Assembly (NCBI GenBank): GCA_027297485.1
Contig: JAPUHZ010000358.1
Location: 1 to 16,912, forward strand
Length of the DNA: 16,912 nt
DNA from: Deltaproteobacteria bacterium
GTDB taxonomy: Bacteria; Desulfobacterota_B; Binatia; UBA9968
Direction: 5' to 3'
Within the stretch, counting starts at the first letter, position 1, and each line of letters opens with the position of its first letter. The position numbers and the translations under genes are program-made. Below the pieces are notes generated by a model. It had not been told where the DNA came from and ran no database searches. It worked only from the letters and a program-made list of their open reading frames with translations. Shown here piece by piece: positions 7,345 to 14,756 of the stretch.

Positions 7345-8425
7345 TCTTGACGGACGATATATGCGTCTGGCATTGCGCCTGGCACGCAAGGGTGAGGGTA
7401 GAACGAGCCCGAACCCGATGGTTGGGGTGGTGGTGGTCCGAGGCGGGAATATCATCGCCACAGGTTACCACCAGCGCGCCGGTAAGGATCATGCGGAGAT
7501 CGTTGCCCTCAGGCGGGCCGGAGAAAGGGCCCGAGGGGCTACTTTGGTCCTTAACCTGGAGCCTTGTAGCCACGAAGGGAGGACCCCGCCATGCACGCGG
7601 TCGGTGATACGGTCCGGGGTGAAAAGGGTAGTGGTCGGGATGGTCGACCCCAATCCTCTTGTGTCGGGCAGGGGGATACTGAGGCTAAAGCGGGCGGGTA
7701 TCCAAGTCCATGTTGGTCTCCTAGAAGCGGAGTGTCGGAGGCTTAACGAGTCCTTCATAAAATATATCACTCGCCGCATCCCCTTTGTTATCCTTAAACT
7801 CGCCGCATCTCTGGACGGAAAGATTGCCACCTCAACCGGGGATTCCCGATGGGTTACAGGGGTGGCTTCTCGGAATTATGTCCATCGCCTGCGCAATCAG
7901 GTGGACGCCGTTCTCATAGGGGTGGGGACGGCTCTTGCCGATAACCCCAGACTCACTTGCCGCCTCCCGCATGGCCGCGATCCCTGGAGAATTATTCTGG
8001 ACGGTCATCTCCGTATCCCCCTGACGGCTCGCCTATTGCGTCAGCGCGAACCTGAGAAAACCATTGTTTTCACCGGCTCACGTTCACCGATCAAGAAAGT
8101 TAAGGCTATCCGTGGTTATGGAGCGCAGGTCTGGACCTTTCCTCTACACGATGGAAAAATCTCTTTTGCTTCTATTTTAAAAAAATTGGGCAAAATGGGT
8201 TTGGTTAGCGTTATGATTGAGGGAGGGGCAACCACGGCTAGCCGTGCCCTGAGAAAGAAAGTTGTAGACAAGGTCCTTTTCATTTATGCCCCAAAGATTA
8301 TTGGTGGGGAGGGTAAGAACATGATCGAAGCCCTGGGTATCACAAGGATCAGCCAATCCAGAAAAGTTAAAGATGTAGAGGTTAAAAGGCTCGGGAATGA
8401 TCTTGTGGTCTCCGGATACCTCTAG
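7334..8425 (+). CDS. ribD: Bifunctional riboflavin deaminase/reductase RibD
   Basis: RibD performs two successive steps of riboflavin synthesis: deamination of the pyrimidine ring, then NADPH-dependent reduction of the ribosyl side chain. The 363-residue protein has the zinc deaminase motif HAEIVAL (His53, Glu55) and [13 protein letters not shown] (Cys78, Cys87), with [12 protein letters not shown] before them. The C-terminal reductase domain starts near residue 150 with [16 protein letters not shown], then [19 protein letters not shown], and [13 protein letters not shown]. The ATG at 7334 lies inside the end of nrdR. In related clusters ribE comes next, but here about 3.4 kb of other sequence intervenes. 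Confidence 0.95.
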   Translation: MGDDLDGRYMRLALRLARKGEGRTSPNPMVGVVVVRGGNIIATGYHQRAGKDHAEIVALRRAGERARGATLVLNLEPCSHEGRTPPCTRSVIRSGVKRVVVGMVDPNPLVSGRGILRLKRAGIQVHVGLLEAECRRLNESFIKYITRRIPFVILKLAASLDGKIATSTGDSRWVTGVASRNYVHRLRNQVDAVLIGVGTALADNPRLTCRLPHGRDPWRIILDGHLRIPLTARLLRQREPEKTIVFTGSRSPIKKVKAIRGYGAQVWTFPLHDGKISFASILKKLGKMGLVSVMIEGGATTASRALRKKVVDKVLFIYAPKIIGGEGKNMIEALGITRISQSRKVKDVEVKRLGNDLVVSGYL

Positions 8426-8440
8426 TAATTGGTGGTTGAA

Positions 8441-8496
8441 AATTGTCAATTGATAATTGAAGATTGAAAAAATAGACAATGGACAATAAACAATTG
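8441..8496. repeat. Heptad word array AATTGNN with inverted arm (after ribD)
   Basis: Four seven-base words, AATTGTC, AATTGAT, AATTGAA and GATTGAA (8441-8468), are followed by three inverse words, ACAATGG, ACAATAA and ACAATTG (8476-8496). When folded from 8441/8495 inward, paired blocks of six, four and four bases recur at seven-base steps. The same word in the same orientation recurs at 11216-11250. Confidence 0.75.
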
Positions 8497-8649
8497 AGAT
8501 AATTACATAACTCGGCACCTGGGACGATATTTTCCAAAACTTTGTGGCCAGCCAGTCCTAGCCAGTAAAGCCCATAAAGCCGAATTCCCTGCAAAAACAA
8601 CTAGTTCTACCCGCCCATAAAGACATCCTAGTTTTGGCATCACATATGC

Positions 8650-8679
8650 TTGTCTAATTATTGTAGTTGGACGCATACT
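8650..8679 (+). promoter_or_regulatory. Weak candidate promoter before the HTH gene
   Basis: TTGTCT (8650-8655) and CATACT (8674-8679) are 18 bases apart, each four of six to sigma70 consensus. It lies 45 bases before the HTH gene start. The match is weak. The rest of the non-coding stretch 8497-8712 shows only a repeated CCCATAAAG. Confidence 0.25.
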
Positions 8680-8724
8680 AGCCGGTTTTAGATAACAAAT
8701 GGGAGCATCAGCTTGGAGCAAGCA

Positions 8725-9096
8725 ATGATCCCATCAGAAGTTGCGGTACTTCTACTGATCCACGTAAGAACCATCTATAGATTGGCTGAGGAAAGGGCAA
8801 TTCCCGGATGTAGAGTCGGGCGTAGCCGGCTTTTCAATAAAGCGGATTTTCTGAAGGTTTTGTCGAAAATGCTGAATGAGGTCCTTTATGGCTTGCCCCA
8901 AGTTCGAATTCGACCACAAGGGGATGTAACCGGCAAACTCACGGCCATTGTTGGAGTGGCACACGGCCTGACCGAGGGCAGCAGGATGCAGGAGGAAATG
9001 GTCTGGTCCAATGAGCAATTGGGACGTTTCAAATGTTTGGCCGGCGGACGGGGGCTGCGGATGGTTGATTTGAATATTAGCATACCCCGCGGCTAG
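8725..9096 (+). CDS. Excisionase-type HTH protein fused to a PAS-tail remnant
   Basis: The N-terminal 50 residues of this 123-residue protein form an excisionase/MerR-like winged helix: SEVAVLLLIHVRTIYRLAEE, then IPGCRVGRSRLF and DFLKVLS. Residues 69-116 look like the end of a PAS sensor domain and its linker: TGKLTAIVGVAHGLTEGSR, EEMVWSNEQLGRF, GRGLRMVDL. In intact homologues a PAS core of about 100 residues would separate the two parts and the linker would continue past RMVDL; both seem deleted. The tail ISIPRG and the TAG stop lie inside a GC palindrome. ATG 8725 is preferred (GGAG six bases upstream) over TTG 8713. It may be a decayed sensor-regulator or a still active small DNA-binding protein. 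The PAS comparison is from memory of the motif. Confidence 0.65.
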   Translation: MIPSEVAVLLLIHVRTIYRLAEERAIPGCRVGRSRLFNKADFLKVLSKMLNEVLYGLPQVRIRPQGDVTGKLTAIVGVAHGLTEGSRMQEEMVWSNEQLGRFKCLAGGRGLRMVDLNISIPRG

Positions 9097-9103
9097 CCGC
9101 GGG
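9086..9103. repeat. 18-bp perfect GC palindrome
   Basis: CCCGCGGCTAGCCGCGGG is a perfect palindrome whose centre is the TAG stop of the upstream gene. It resembles REP-type intergenic palindromes. In RNA it would form a strong hairpin, but no T run follows, so it is not a standard terminator. Confidence 0.7.
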
Positions 9104-9170
9104 CACATAACCGATGGGGTTTCCAAAGGGGAGAAGCGGCAGCTCTTCCCCCATAGATCTTCCCTTGGGC

Positions 9171-9199
9171 CGACCTCGGGGTTTCAAACCCCGTGGTCG
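9171..9199. repeat. 29-base imperfect hairpin in the HTH-kinase spacer
   Basis: CGACC-T-CGGGGTTT (9171-9184), one C, then AAACCCCG-T-GGTCG (9186-9199) form a nearly perfect inverted repeat with one T-T mismatch. The spacer 9097-9389 holds no gene. It also shows GGGGAGAAG/CTCTTCCCC around 9129-9152 and an 8-bp tandem AGTAAGCT (9340-9355). Confidence 0.6.
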
Positions 9200-9389
9200 A
9201 GATAATTTGATTTCAAAAAGCAGGTAAACAAGCTGGCCCAATTCTTGGGAAAATCACCGCCGTGTGACCTTGCCTTCGTTCAAAAAAGCAGCACAGGCGG
9301 GGCTCGTGAAAAGAAGTGCGTGAGTGGCAAGAAAGAGGCAGTAAGCTAGTAAGCTGCCATGCTGGGCAGAGCGGAAAGCGACGTGAGAG

Positions 9390-11228
9390 ATGAATGATCA
9401 AACTATCAAAGCCCTGTTGGTTGAGGACGATCCTGATCAAGCCGAACTACTGCAAAAGATGTTAACCCCCTCCACTCGGTTTGCGGTGACATATGTCCAA
9501 CGGTTGAGTGACGCGGTTCAGCACCTCAATAAAGAACGCTTTGACGTGGTTTTATTAGACCTCATGCTGCCCGACAGTCAGGGTTTGGATACTCTCGACA
9601 AGGCGCACGAGCAAGCACTGAATGTGCCGATTGTGGTCATCAGTTACCTCAAGGATGAAGCGGTGGCGCTTGAGGCAGTGTGCAAAGGGGCGCAGGACTA
9701 TCTGGTTAAGGGACAATTGGATGGCCAGATGCTTTCACGCACCATCCGTTATGCCATTGAGCGCAAGCGGGCGGAGTTGGCTCTGGCGACCACAGCAGCA
9801 GCAGAAAGGCAGAAGGCCCTGGAACTTCAGGATGCCTTTAAGAAACTTGACGTAGCCCATCAGGACCTTGCTATGATCCATGCCATCACGGCTGCTGTCA
9901 GCAACTCGCTTGATCTGGATCAGGTCCTGGAAAAGGCGCTCGACACCGTGCTAGAAGTCACGGGCCGTGACGCAGGGTACATCAGGCTCAAGGATCCGGT
10001 GACCGGTGATCTTGAGTTTGTCGCTCACCGAGGGATCTCGGAGGCATACGTCGAGACCCTTCTGCATGGTCGGACTCCGGGAGGGAAAAGTGATCAGGTC
10101 TTTGCGTCGGGAGATCCGCTCATTATCAATGATCCCCAGGGAACAATCCTCAAAGAGGAGACTCGTCGGGAAGGGTTTTGCTGCTTAGGCTGGTTCCCTT
10201 TGAAGGCGCAGGGAAAAGTGGTCGGGATTCTGAATGTTTCCACGACCCAGCCGATCCCGTTTGAATCTCGGGAAGTGGCGCTCTTGCAGGCGATCGGGAA
10301 TGTCATCGGGGTGGCACTGGGAAACTCCCAACTCTATGAACAAACCAAAAAGCAATCGGTACAGCTTGAGAAGGAGGTCGGCGAACGCAAGCAGGCGGAG
10401 GAGTCCCTCCGGGAGGCACATAAACAGTTGGAGATACGTGTGCAGGAGCGGACCAGGGAGCTGGCAGAAACCAACGCTGCATTGAAGACTGAAATCACCG
10501 AGCGCAAGCGGGCGGAGGAGATGAAGGATAAGTTTTTTTCGTCGGTAAGCCATGATCTAGGCAGCCCTCTGATGGTCATGCAGGGATATCTGGAGCTGTT
10601 GCTTGACGGTTTCTATGGAGAGCTGCCGAAGGGAGCTGTCAAGCCCATGGACTCTCTCGCACGCACAACCAACTCTATGGGTGACCTGGTCAAGTCTATT
10701 TTGGAAATAGGTAAAATACAGAGCGGCCGATATGTATTTTCAATAGAATCTCTGGATCTCAAGGATCTTGTGAGTGAGATTTTGGAAGAGGTCTTGTCTC
10801 TAGCTGAGGCTAAGGGCCTAACCCTTTCTAAGGAATTTAGCCAAGATTCCTTCCCTATGGAGACTGACAGGAGTGGTTTGCGGCGGATTCTGTATAACCT
10901 TATGGGCAATGCGATCAAGTTTACTGAGCATGGAGGTGTTAAGATTTCGGTGAACTCCATGGCGGGGGGGGTTGGCTCCCCGGCCGGGGTAGTTGGGATC
11001 AGGGTGGAGGATACGGGTTGCGGCATCGAAGCTTATCAGCTGGGGAAGATATTTGATGAATTTTACCAGGTTGACGGATCTGGGAGTAATACGGCGCCTG
11101 GCACCGGTCTAGGGCTATCGATTTGCCAGAGGCTGGTTAAGCTTTTGGGAGGGGAGATTACGGTTGAGAGCGAGGTGGGGAGGGGGACGGTTTTTTCTGT
11201 GACCTTGCCGCAGAAAATTGGAAATTGA
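9390..11228 (+). CDS. Receiver-GAF sensor histidine kinase
   Basis: This 612-residue cytosolic protein has, in order, a receiver domain (residues 5-125, acidic EDD at 12-14, phospho-Asp57 in VVLLDLMLPD, Lys107), a GAF domain (about 160-315), a coiled coil (315-380), a HisKA domain with His388 in FFSSVSHDLGSPL, and an ATP-binding domain with NLMGNAIKF, EDTGCGI and GTGLGLSICQRL. No transmembrane segment or signal peptide is seen, so it probably takes input by phosphorylation of the receiver and by a GAF ligand. All key residues are present. It lies between ribD and ribE with an HTH gene before it and a broken receiver gene after it; the receiver may have been its partner. The last codons and the stop lie in a heptad array. 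The ligand is unknown. Confidence 0.92.
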   Translation: MNDQTIKALLVEDDPDQAELLQKMLTPSTRFAVTYVQRLSDAVQHLNKERFDVVLLDLMLPDSQGLDTLDKAHEQALNVPIVVISYLKDEAVALEAVCKGAQDYLVKGQLDGQMLSRTIRYAIERKRAELALATTAAAERQKALELQDAFKKLDVAHQDLAMIHAITAAVSNSLDLDQVLEKALDTVLEVTGRDAGYIRLKDPVTGDLEFVAHRGISEAYVETLLHGRTPGGKSDQVFASGDPLIINDPQGTILKEETRREGFCCLGWFPLKAQGKVVGILNVSTTQPIPFESREVALLQAIGNVIGVALGNSQLYEQTKKQSVQLEKEVGERKQAEESLREAHKQLEIRVQERTRELAETNAALKTEITERKRAEEMKDKFFSSVSHDLGSPLMVMQGYLELLLDGFYGELPKGAVKPMDSLARTTNSMGDLVKSILEIGKIQSGRYVFSIESLDLKDLVSEILEEVLSLAEAKGLTLSKEFSQDSFPMETDRSGLRRILYNLMGNAIKFTEHGGVKISVNSMAGGVGSPAGVVGIRVEDTGCGIEAYQLGKIFDEFYQVDGSGSNTAPGTGLGLSICQRLVKLLGGEITVESEVGRGTVFSVTLPQKIGN

Positions 11229-11250
11229 TGATTGACAATTGAAAATTGAC
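11216..11250. repeat. Heptad word array AATTGNN at the end of the kinase gene
   Basis: Five exact seven-base words follow one another: AATTGGA, AATTGAT, GATTGAC, AATTGAA, AATTGAC (11216-11250). The array overlaps the last four codons and stop of the kinase gene. It is in the same orientation as the left arm of the array at 8441, so the two form direct repeats flanking about 2.7 kb. No inverted arm is seen here. Confidence 0.8.
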
Positions 11251-11269
11251 AAAGGGAGGACAGCAAAGA

Positions 11270-11642
11270 ATGAAGAAGAGAATTCTCTTAGTGGAAGATG
11301 CTGAAATCTCCGCTGTCGTCATGAAGAAGGAGATAGAGTTTCTCGGCTACAAGTGCCTTGTGGCGAAAAACAGTAAAGAGGCTGTCAGAAAGGCCTGTGA
11401 GGATCTGCCCGATCTGATCGTTACGGATATCTCATAGTCTAAGAGGAAGGTCTGGAGGCCACGGCAGCGATCCGCAAGGATCCGCGCATGCCGAGGGTCC
11501 CAATCATTGCGGTAACGGCACGTGCTGTGCTGGGGGATCAGGGAAAATGTCGGCAGGCGGGGTGTGATGAATATATGGCTAAACCACTTGCCACAAGGAG
11601 TTGGGCCCTGGCATCGAGAGGCTTTTGAACAGGACGGCATGA
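11270..11642 (+). pseudogene. CheY-like response regulator, disrupted
   Basis: The frame starts at ATG 11270 (AAGGGAGG ten bases upstream) with MKKRILLVEDAEI and reaches LIVTDIS, containing phospho-Asp53, before a TAG at 11435. Three residues after that serine, by family spacing, the sequence resumes in another frame as EEGLEATAAIRKDPR, then VPIIAVTARAV, QAGCDEYMAKPLAT. A second shift near 11594 gives KELGPGIERLLNRTA and a stop at 11640. So one nonsense codon and two single-base losses break a protein of about 124 residues. Intact, it would be a single receiver domain. It was probably the phosphorylation partner of the preceding kinase. Three lesions make decay likely, although base-calling errors could explain the two frameshifts. 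Confidence 0.85.
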
Positions 11643-11848
11643 TGGGTTTGACAACAGGATCTAGACTACGGCAATCCTGGTAGACGGCCCCGAAGCCTCC
11701 GCGATCCATCCCTAGGTAACAAGCGTTAAACTCTATCAGGTCAAGCAATGTCCCTCCTCATAAAAAATCTTTAAAAGGCCACCGGGTCCTCCCATTCCAT
11801 TTCGACTGCTTATAGAGTAAAAAGTAGAGACGGAGACGTCCTGTAAGA

Positions 11849-12469
11849 ATGTTTACCGGTCTCATTGAGGATGTGGGCAAGGTTTACCGTTGGCAGATGG
11901 CCAGGGGATCAGCCATATTAACTTTGAATACGAATCTCCCCCTAAGGGAAATGGATATTGGCTCCAGTATTGCAGTGAACGGCGCCTGTTTGACTATTGT
12001 CGAAAAGGCAAAGGGTCGCTTCATGGTCGATCTCTCTCCTGAGACTCTGAAACGGACCAATTTGAGGAAGATCCCACCAGGTGATCCTGTTAACTTGGAG
12101 CGTCCCCTTCAATTGAAGGATCGTCTTGGAGGTCACTGGGTTACCGGACATGTGGATGGGGTCGGGATTACAGAGGAAATTAAAAAGAGAGGGGACTTCA
12201 CCTTCTTCTTATTTCAAGTCTCGGCGCCCCTTTATCCTCTGCTCGTACCCAAGGGCTCTGTTGCTGTGGATGGGATCAGTTTAACCGTTAATGAATGTGA
12301 GAAACAGCGTTTCTCTGTTGCGGTTATCCCATTTACTTTGAAGCATACTAATTTGCGCAGGCGTAGGGTTGGTGATAAAGTCAATATTGAAACTGATATT
12401 ATTGGTAAATACGTTCAGCGACTTCTCGATTTAAAACCATGCCAGTCTCCGCCATCGAAGAGATATTAG
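11849..12469 (+). CDS. ribE: Riboflavin synthase, alpha subunit
   Basis: This enzyme turns two molecules of 6,7-dimethyl-8-ribityllumazine into riboflavin plus the pyrimidine precursor. The 206-residue protein has two lumazine-binding repeats: the first starts at [10 protein letters not shown] with NGACLTIVE, the second near residue 94 with [13 protein letters not shown] and [20 protein letters not shown] and PFTLKHTNL mark the matching ends of each repeat. The start is fixed by the universal MFTGLIE. No strong ribosome binding site or FMN riboswitch is seen in the 206-base spacer before it. The last 31 bases overlap ribBA, which gives the tail QSPPSKRY. In other naming systems the gene is ribC. 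Confidence 0.95.
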   Translation: MFTGLIEDVGKVYRWQMARGSAILTLNTNLPLREMDIGSSIAVNGACLTIVEKAKGRFMVDLSPETLKRTNLRKIPPGDPVNLERPLQLKDRLGGHWVTGHVDGVGITEEIKKRGDFTFFLFQVSAPLYPLLVPKGSVAVDGISLTVNECEKQRFSVAVIPFTLKHTNLRRRRVGDKVNIETDIIGKYVQRLLDLKPCQSPPSKRY

Positions 12470-13662
12470 AGCAGATCCGTGACGGTCAAACGGTCATCCT
12501 CGTTGACGAGGAGGGGGCTGATAGTGAGGGCTTTCTCTGCACCGGTGCTGAGAAGATAACCCCTGAGGCTATTAACTTTATGTTGATTTACGGTCGCGGG
12601 CTCGTCTGTTTGGCCTTGACCAAGGAGAGGATGAAGCAACTAGGAATTCCTTTGATGGTGCCAGAGAGTAGCTCTGTGGTCAGTAATCCAGTTGGGGCTT
12701 CAATCTCTGCCCGGACCGAGGCAGGTTCAGGCGCCTCAGCTATGGGCAGGGCACACACGATCAGTACCGCAGTTGCCAAGGAGACGAAGCGTGGCGACCT
12801 CATAGTGCCGGGCCATGTTTTTCCTGTCCAGGCCCGTAGCGGAGGGGTCTTGGTCCGCTCCGGCCAGGTCGAGGCCTCTGTGGATTTAGCCCGGCTCGCC
12901 GGGCTTCAACCTGCCGGGGTCGTATGTCAGATCCTGCAAGATGACGGTTCTCTGGCTCTCATGCCCCATCTCGAGAATCTCGCTATGAAGCACAAACTCA
13001 GAATCGTCTCCATTGCTGATCTCATTGCCTTTCGTTTGCGTAGCGAGTGCCTGGTGAAGCGTGTCGCGGAAGCGGTTTTTCCTACCATCCATGGGGGGAC
13101 GTATAAGGCGATCGTTTACAGCAATAACGTGGATTCGCACGAGCATATGGCCTTGGTTAAGGATGAAGTTCGGGGGGAGGATGGCGTGTTGGTACGGATG
13201 CACTCCGAATGCCTGACAGGCGATGTCTTTGGCTCGGAGCGTTGTGACTGCGGGGATCAGATTCGTCAGTCTCTAAAATTGATCGACCAGGAAGGAAAAG
13301 GGGTTCTTGTCTATATGCACCAGGAGGGGAGAGGTATAGGGCTAGCCAATAAGATTAAGGCCTATGCCCTCCAGGACCAAGGGATGGATACGGTGGAGGC
13401 TAATCTGGAATTGGGCTTTAAGGAGGACCTTAGGGATTACGGGATCGGAGCCCAAATATTACGAGATTTGGGAGTGCAAAAATTGCGGTTGCTGACTAAC
13501 AATCCGCGCAAGATCGTCGGCCTACAAGGATACGGTCTGACGGTTGTGGAGCGGGTTCCCCTGGAGGTGCCGCCGCATGGGTCCAACATCGATTATTTGC
13601 GCACCAAGCAGGAGAAGCTGGGGCATCTCTTTTTAAAACTGGAGGCTAAACCGCAGAAGTGA
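12439..13662 (+). CDS. ribBA: RibBA-type protein: intact GTP cyclohydrolase II, degenerate DHBP synthase
   Basis: The 407-residue protein has the two-domain RibBA layout. The C-terminal GTP cyclohydrolase II half (from about 205) looks complete: [18 protein letters not shown] with zinc-binding Cys258, Cys269, Cys271, then [21 protein letters not shown] and [12 protein letters not shown]. The N-terminal DHBP synthase half keeps the fold ([34 protein letters not shown]) but not the active site. The usual DDEDRENEGD reads [10 protein letters not shown] at 23-32. The metal-binding His of GHTEA is Gln143, the catalytic Glu after Cys is Gln164, and the Asp of AADR is Gly103. So it probably makes only the pyrimidine precursor from GTP. 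It overlaps ribE; no clear ribosome binding site is seen. Confidence 0.93.
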   Translation: MPVSAIEEILEQIRDGQTVILVDEEGADSEGFLCTGAEKITPEAINFMLIYGRGLVCLALTKERMKQLGIPLMVPESSSVVSNPVGASISARTEAGSGASAMGRAHTISTAVAKETKRGDLIVPGHVFPVQARSGGVLVRSGQVEASVDLARLAGLQPAGVVCQILQDDGSLALMPHLENLAMKHKLRIVSIADLIAFRLRSECLVKRVAEAVFPTIHGGTYKAIVYSNNVDSHEHMALVKDEVRGEDGVLVRMHSECLTGDVFGSERCDCGDQIRQSLKLIDQEGKGVLVYMHQEGRGIGLANKIKAYALQDQGMDTVEANLELGFKEDLRDYGIGAQILRDLGVQKLRLLTNNPRKIVGLQGYGLTVVERVPLEVPPHGSNIDYLRTKQEKLGHLFLKLEAKPQK

Positions 13663-13713
13663 GAGTAAGGCGCGATGGCTCGAGGCGAAATGCAAATTGC
13701 AATAAGCCGGCGG

Positions 13714-13750
13714 TCAGCTTTCAGCTAAGAGGTGTTGGCTGATAGCTGAT
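13714..13750. repeat. Heptad word array TCAGCTN with inverted arm (ribBA-ribH junction)
   Basis: TCAGCTT and TCAGCTA (13714-13727) are followed by the inverse words GGCTGAT and AGCTGAT (13737-13750). Arms 13714-13726 and 13737-13749 pair over 12 of 13 positions in register, with one T-T mismatch and one G-U. The array ends 12 bases before the ribH start and could affect its translation. Confidence 0.75.
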
Positions 13751-13762
13751 GGTTTGTTAGTG

Positions 13763-14230
13763 ATGGCTAAGGTGTTTGAAGGGAAACTCGATGCGCGGGG
13801 GATGAAGTTCGGTATCATTGTGAGTCGCTTCAACAACTCTGTCACGGACAAGCTGTTAGAGGGGGCCATAGATGCCCTGAAGAGTTACGGAGGAGAGGAG
13901 GAGAACATCGATATTGTGCGGGTGCCTGGTTCTTTTGAGATCCCCCTCTTAGCGCACAAGATGGCTGCCAGTAAACAATATGATGCGCTGGTGTGTCTGG
14001 GGGCTGTGATTCGCGGTGACACTCCCCATTTCGACTATATTGCCGAAGCGGTTACCACGGGAATTGGAAAGGCCATGTTGGAACATCGGATTCCTATCTC
14101 CTTCGGCGTTCTTACCACGAACAACGTAGAGCAAGCCATGGAACGGGCTGGCACAAAGACGGCTAATAAAGGATTTGAGGCGGCCCTTACGGCCATTGAG
14201 ATGGCTAGTCTGAACCGGGAGATCCCCTAG
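13763..14230 (+). CDS. ribH: 6,7-dimethyl-8-ribityllumazine synthase
   Basis: RibH condenses the pyrimidine from RibD with dihydroxybutanone phosphate to make the lumazine used by riboflavin synthase; the enzyme usually forms large shells. The 155-residue protein has the family blocks [50 protein letters not shown] with catalytic His89, and [20 protein letters not shown] 13763 is preferred; GTG 13760 and TTG 13754 are in the same frame. No ribosome binding site is visible because a heptad repeat hairpin fills the upstream region. The gene is intact and follows ribBA by 100 bases. Confidence 0.95.
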   Translation: MAKVFEGKLDARGMKFGIIVSRFNNSVTDKLLEGAIDALKSYGGEEENIDIVRVPGSFEIPLLAHKMAASKQYDALVCLGAVIRGDTPHFDYIAEAVTTGIGKAMLEHRIPISFGVLTTNNVEQAMERAGTKTANKGFEAALTAIEMASLNREIP

Positions 14231-14243
14231 TATTACCGAGCCT

Positions 14244-14316
14244 TCAGCAATCAGCTGTCAGCTTTGGATGTGGTGGAAGAAACTGGAGGCTGATCGTTGA
14301 AGGCTACTTAGCTGAG
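14244..14316. repeat. Heptad word array TCAGCNN with partial inverted arm (ribH-nusB junction)
   Basis: TCAGCAA, TCAGCTG and TCAGCTT (14244-14264) are consecutive seven-base words. After 23 bases the inverse words GGCTGAT (14288) and AGCTGAG (14310) appear, with less regular spacing. The word is the same as in the ribBA-ribH array. Confidence 0.65.
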
Positions 14317-14329
14317 AGCTTCTTTTATC

Positions 14330-14740
14330 ATGGGAATTAGGCGAAAAGGCAGGGAACTGGCCCTGCAGGCCCTTTATCAGATTGAGATCACAGGAGACAC
14401 CTCACCTGCAGCCGTGGAGTTTTTTTTTGGCCATTTCGAGGGACGCCCCAAGGCGAGGGATTTTGCCCGGCGCTTGGTCTCAGGGGTAATCAGCCAAAGG
14501 GAGGAGATTGACCGGCTCATCGAACAGTGCGCTGATCATTGGAGGCTTACGCGGATGGCCAAGGTGGATCTAATAATCCTGCGTATGGCTACTTATGAAC
14601 TGCTCTTTTGTCCGGACATACCAGTGAACGTGAGCATGGATGAAGCCATTGAGATCGGCAAGCGTTACGGCTCGGCAGATTCGCCACCTTTTATTAACGG
14701 AGTCTTGGACCAAGTGGCGCTCTCTAGCGGCGTAAAATAG
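14330..14740 (+). CDS. nusB: Transcription antitermination factor NusB
   Basis: NusB binds boxA RNA with NusE and supports antitermination in rRNA transcription. The 136-residue all-helical protein starts [19 protein letters not shown], the family signature, and continues with [40 protein letters not shown], and ends with [24 protein letters not shown]. Length is typical. It follows ribH, as in many bacteria, and leuS starts 16 bases after its stop. The region before the ATG (GAGAGC at 14314-14319) gives only a weak ribosome binding site. Confidence 0.96.
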   Translation: MGIRRKGRELALQALYQIEITGDTSPAAVEFFFGHFEGRPKARDFARRLVSGVISQREEIDRLIEQCADHWRLTRMAKVDLIILRMATYELLFCPDIPVNVSMDEAIEIGKRYGSADSPPFINGVLDQVALSSGVK

Positions 14741-14756
14741 TTCCGGTGGTCGAGCG

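Noticed and set aside
10613..11026. Minus-strand 137-codon frame opposite the kinase
   Set aside because: It is antisense to the HisKA and ATPase domains and has no recognisable motif or ribosome binding site.
11643..11848. FMN riboswitch before ribE
   Set aside because: The conserved RFN element blocks (such as AGGGTGAAATTCCC and GACCGGCGGT) are not present in this spacer.
5401..14316. CRISPR array
   Set aside because: The repeats are 7-9 bases long with no spacers of constant length, are scattered at different junctions, and no cas gene is near.
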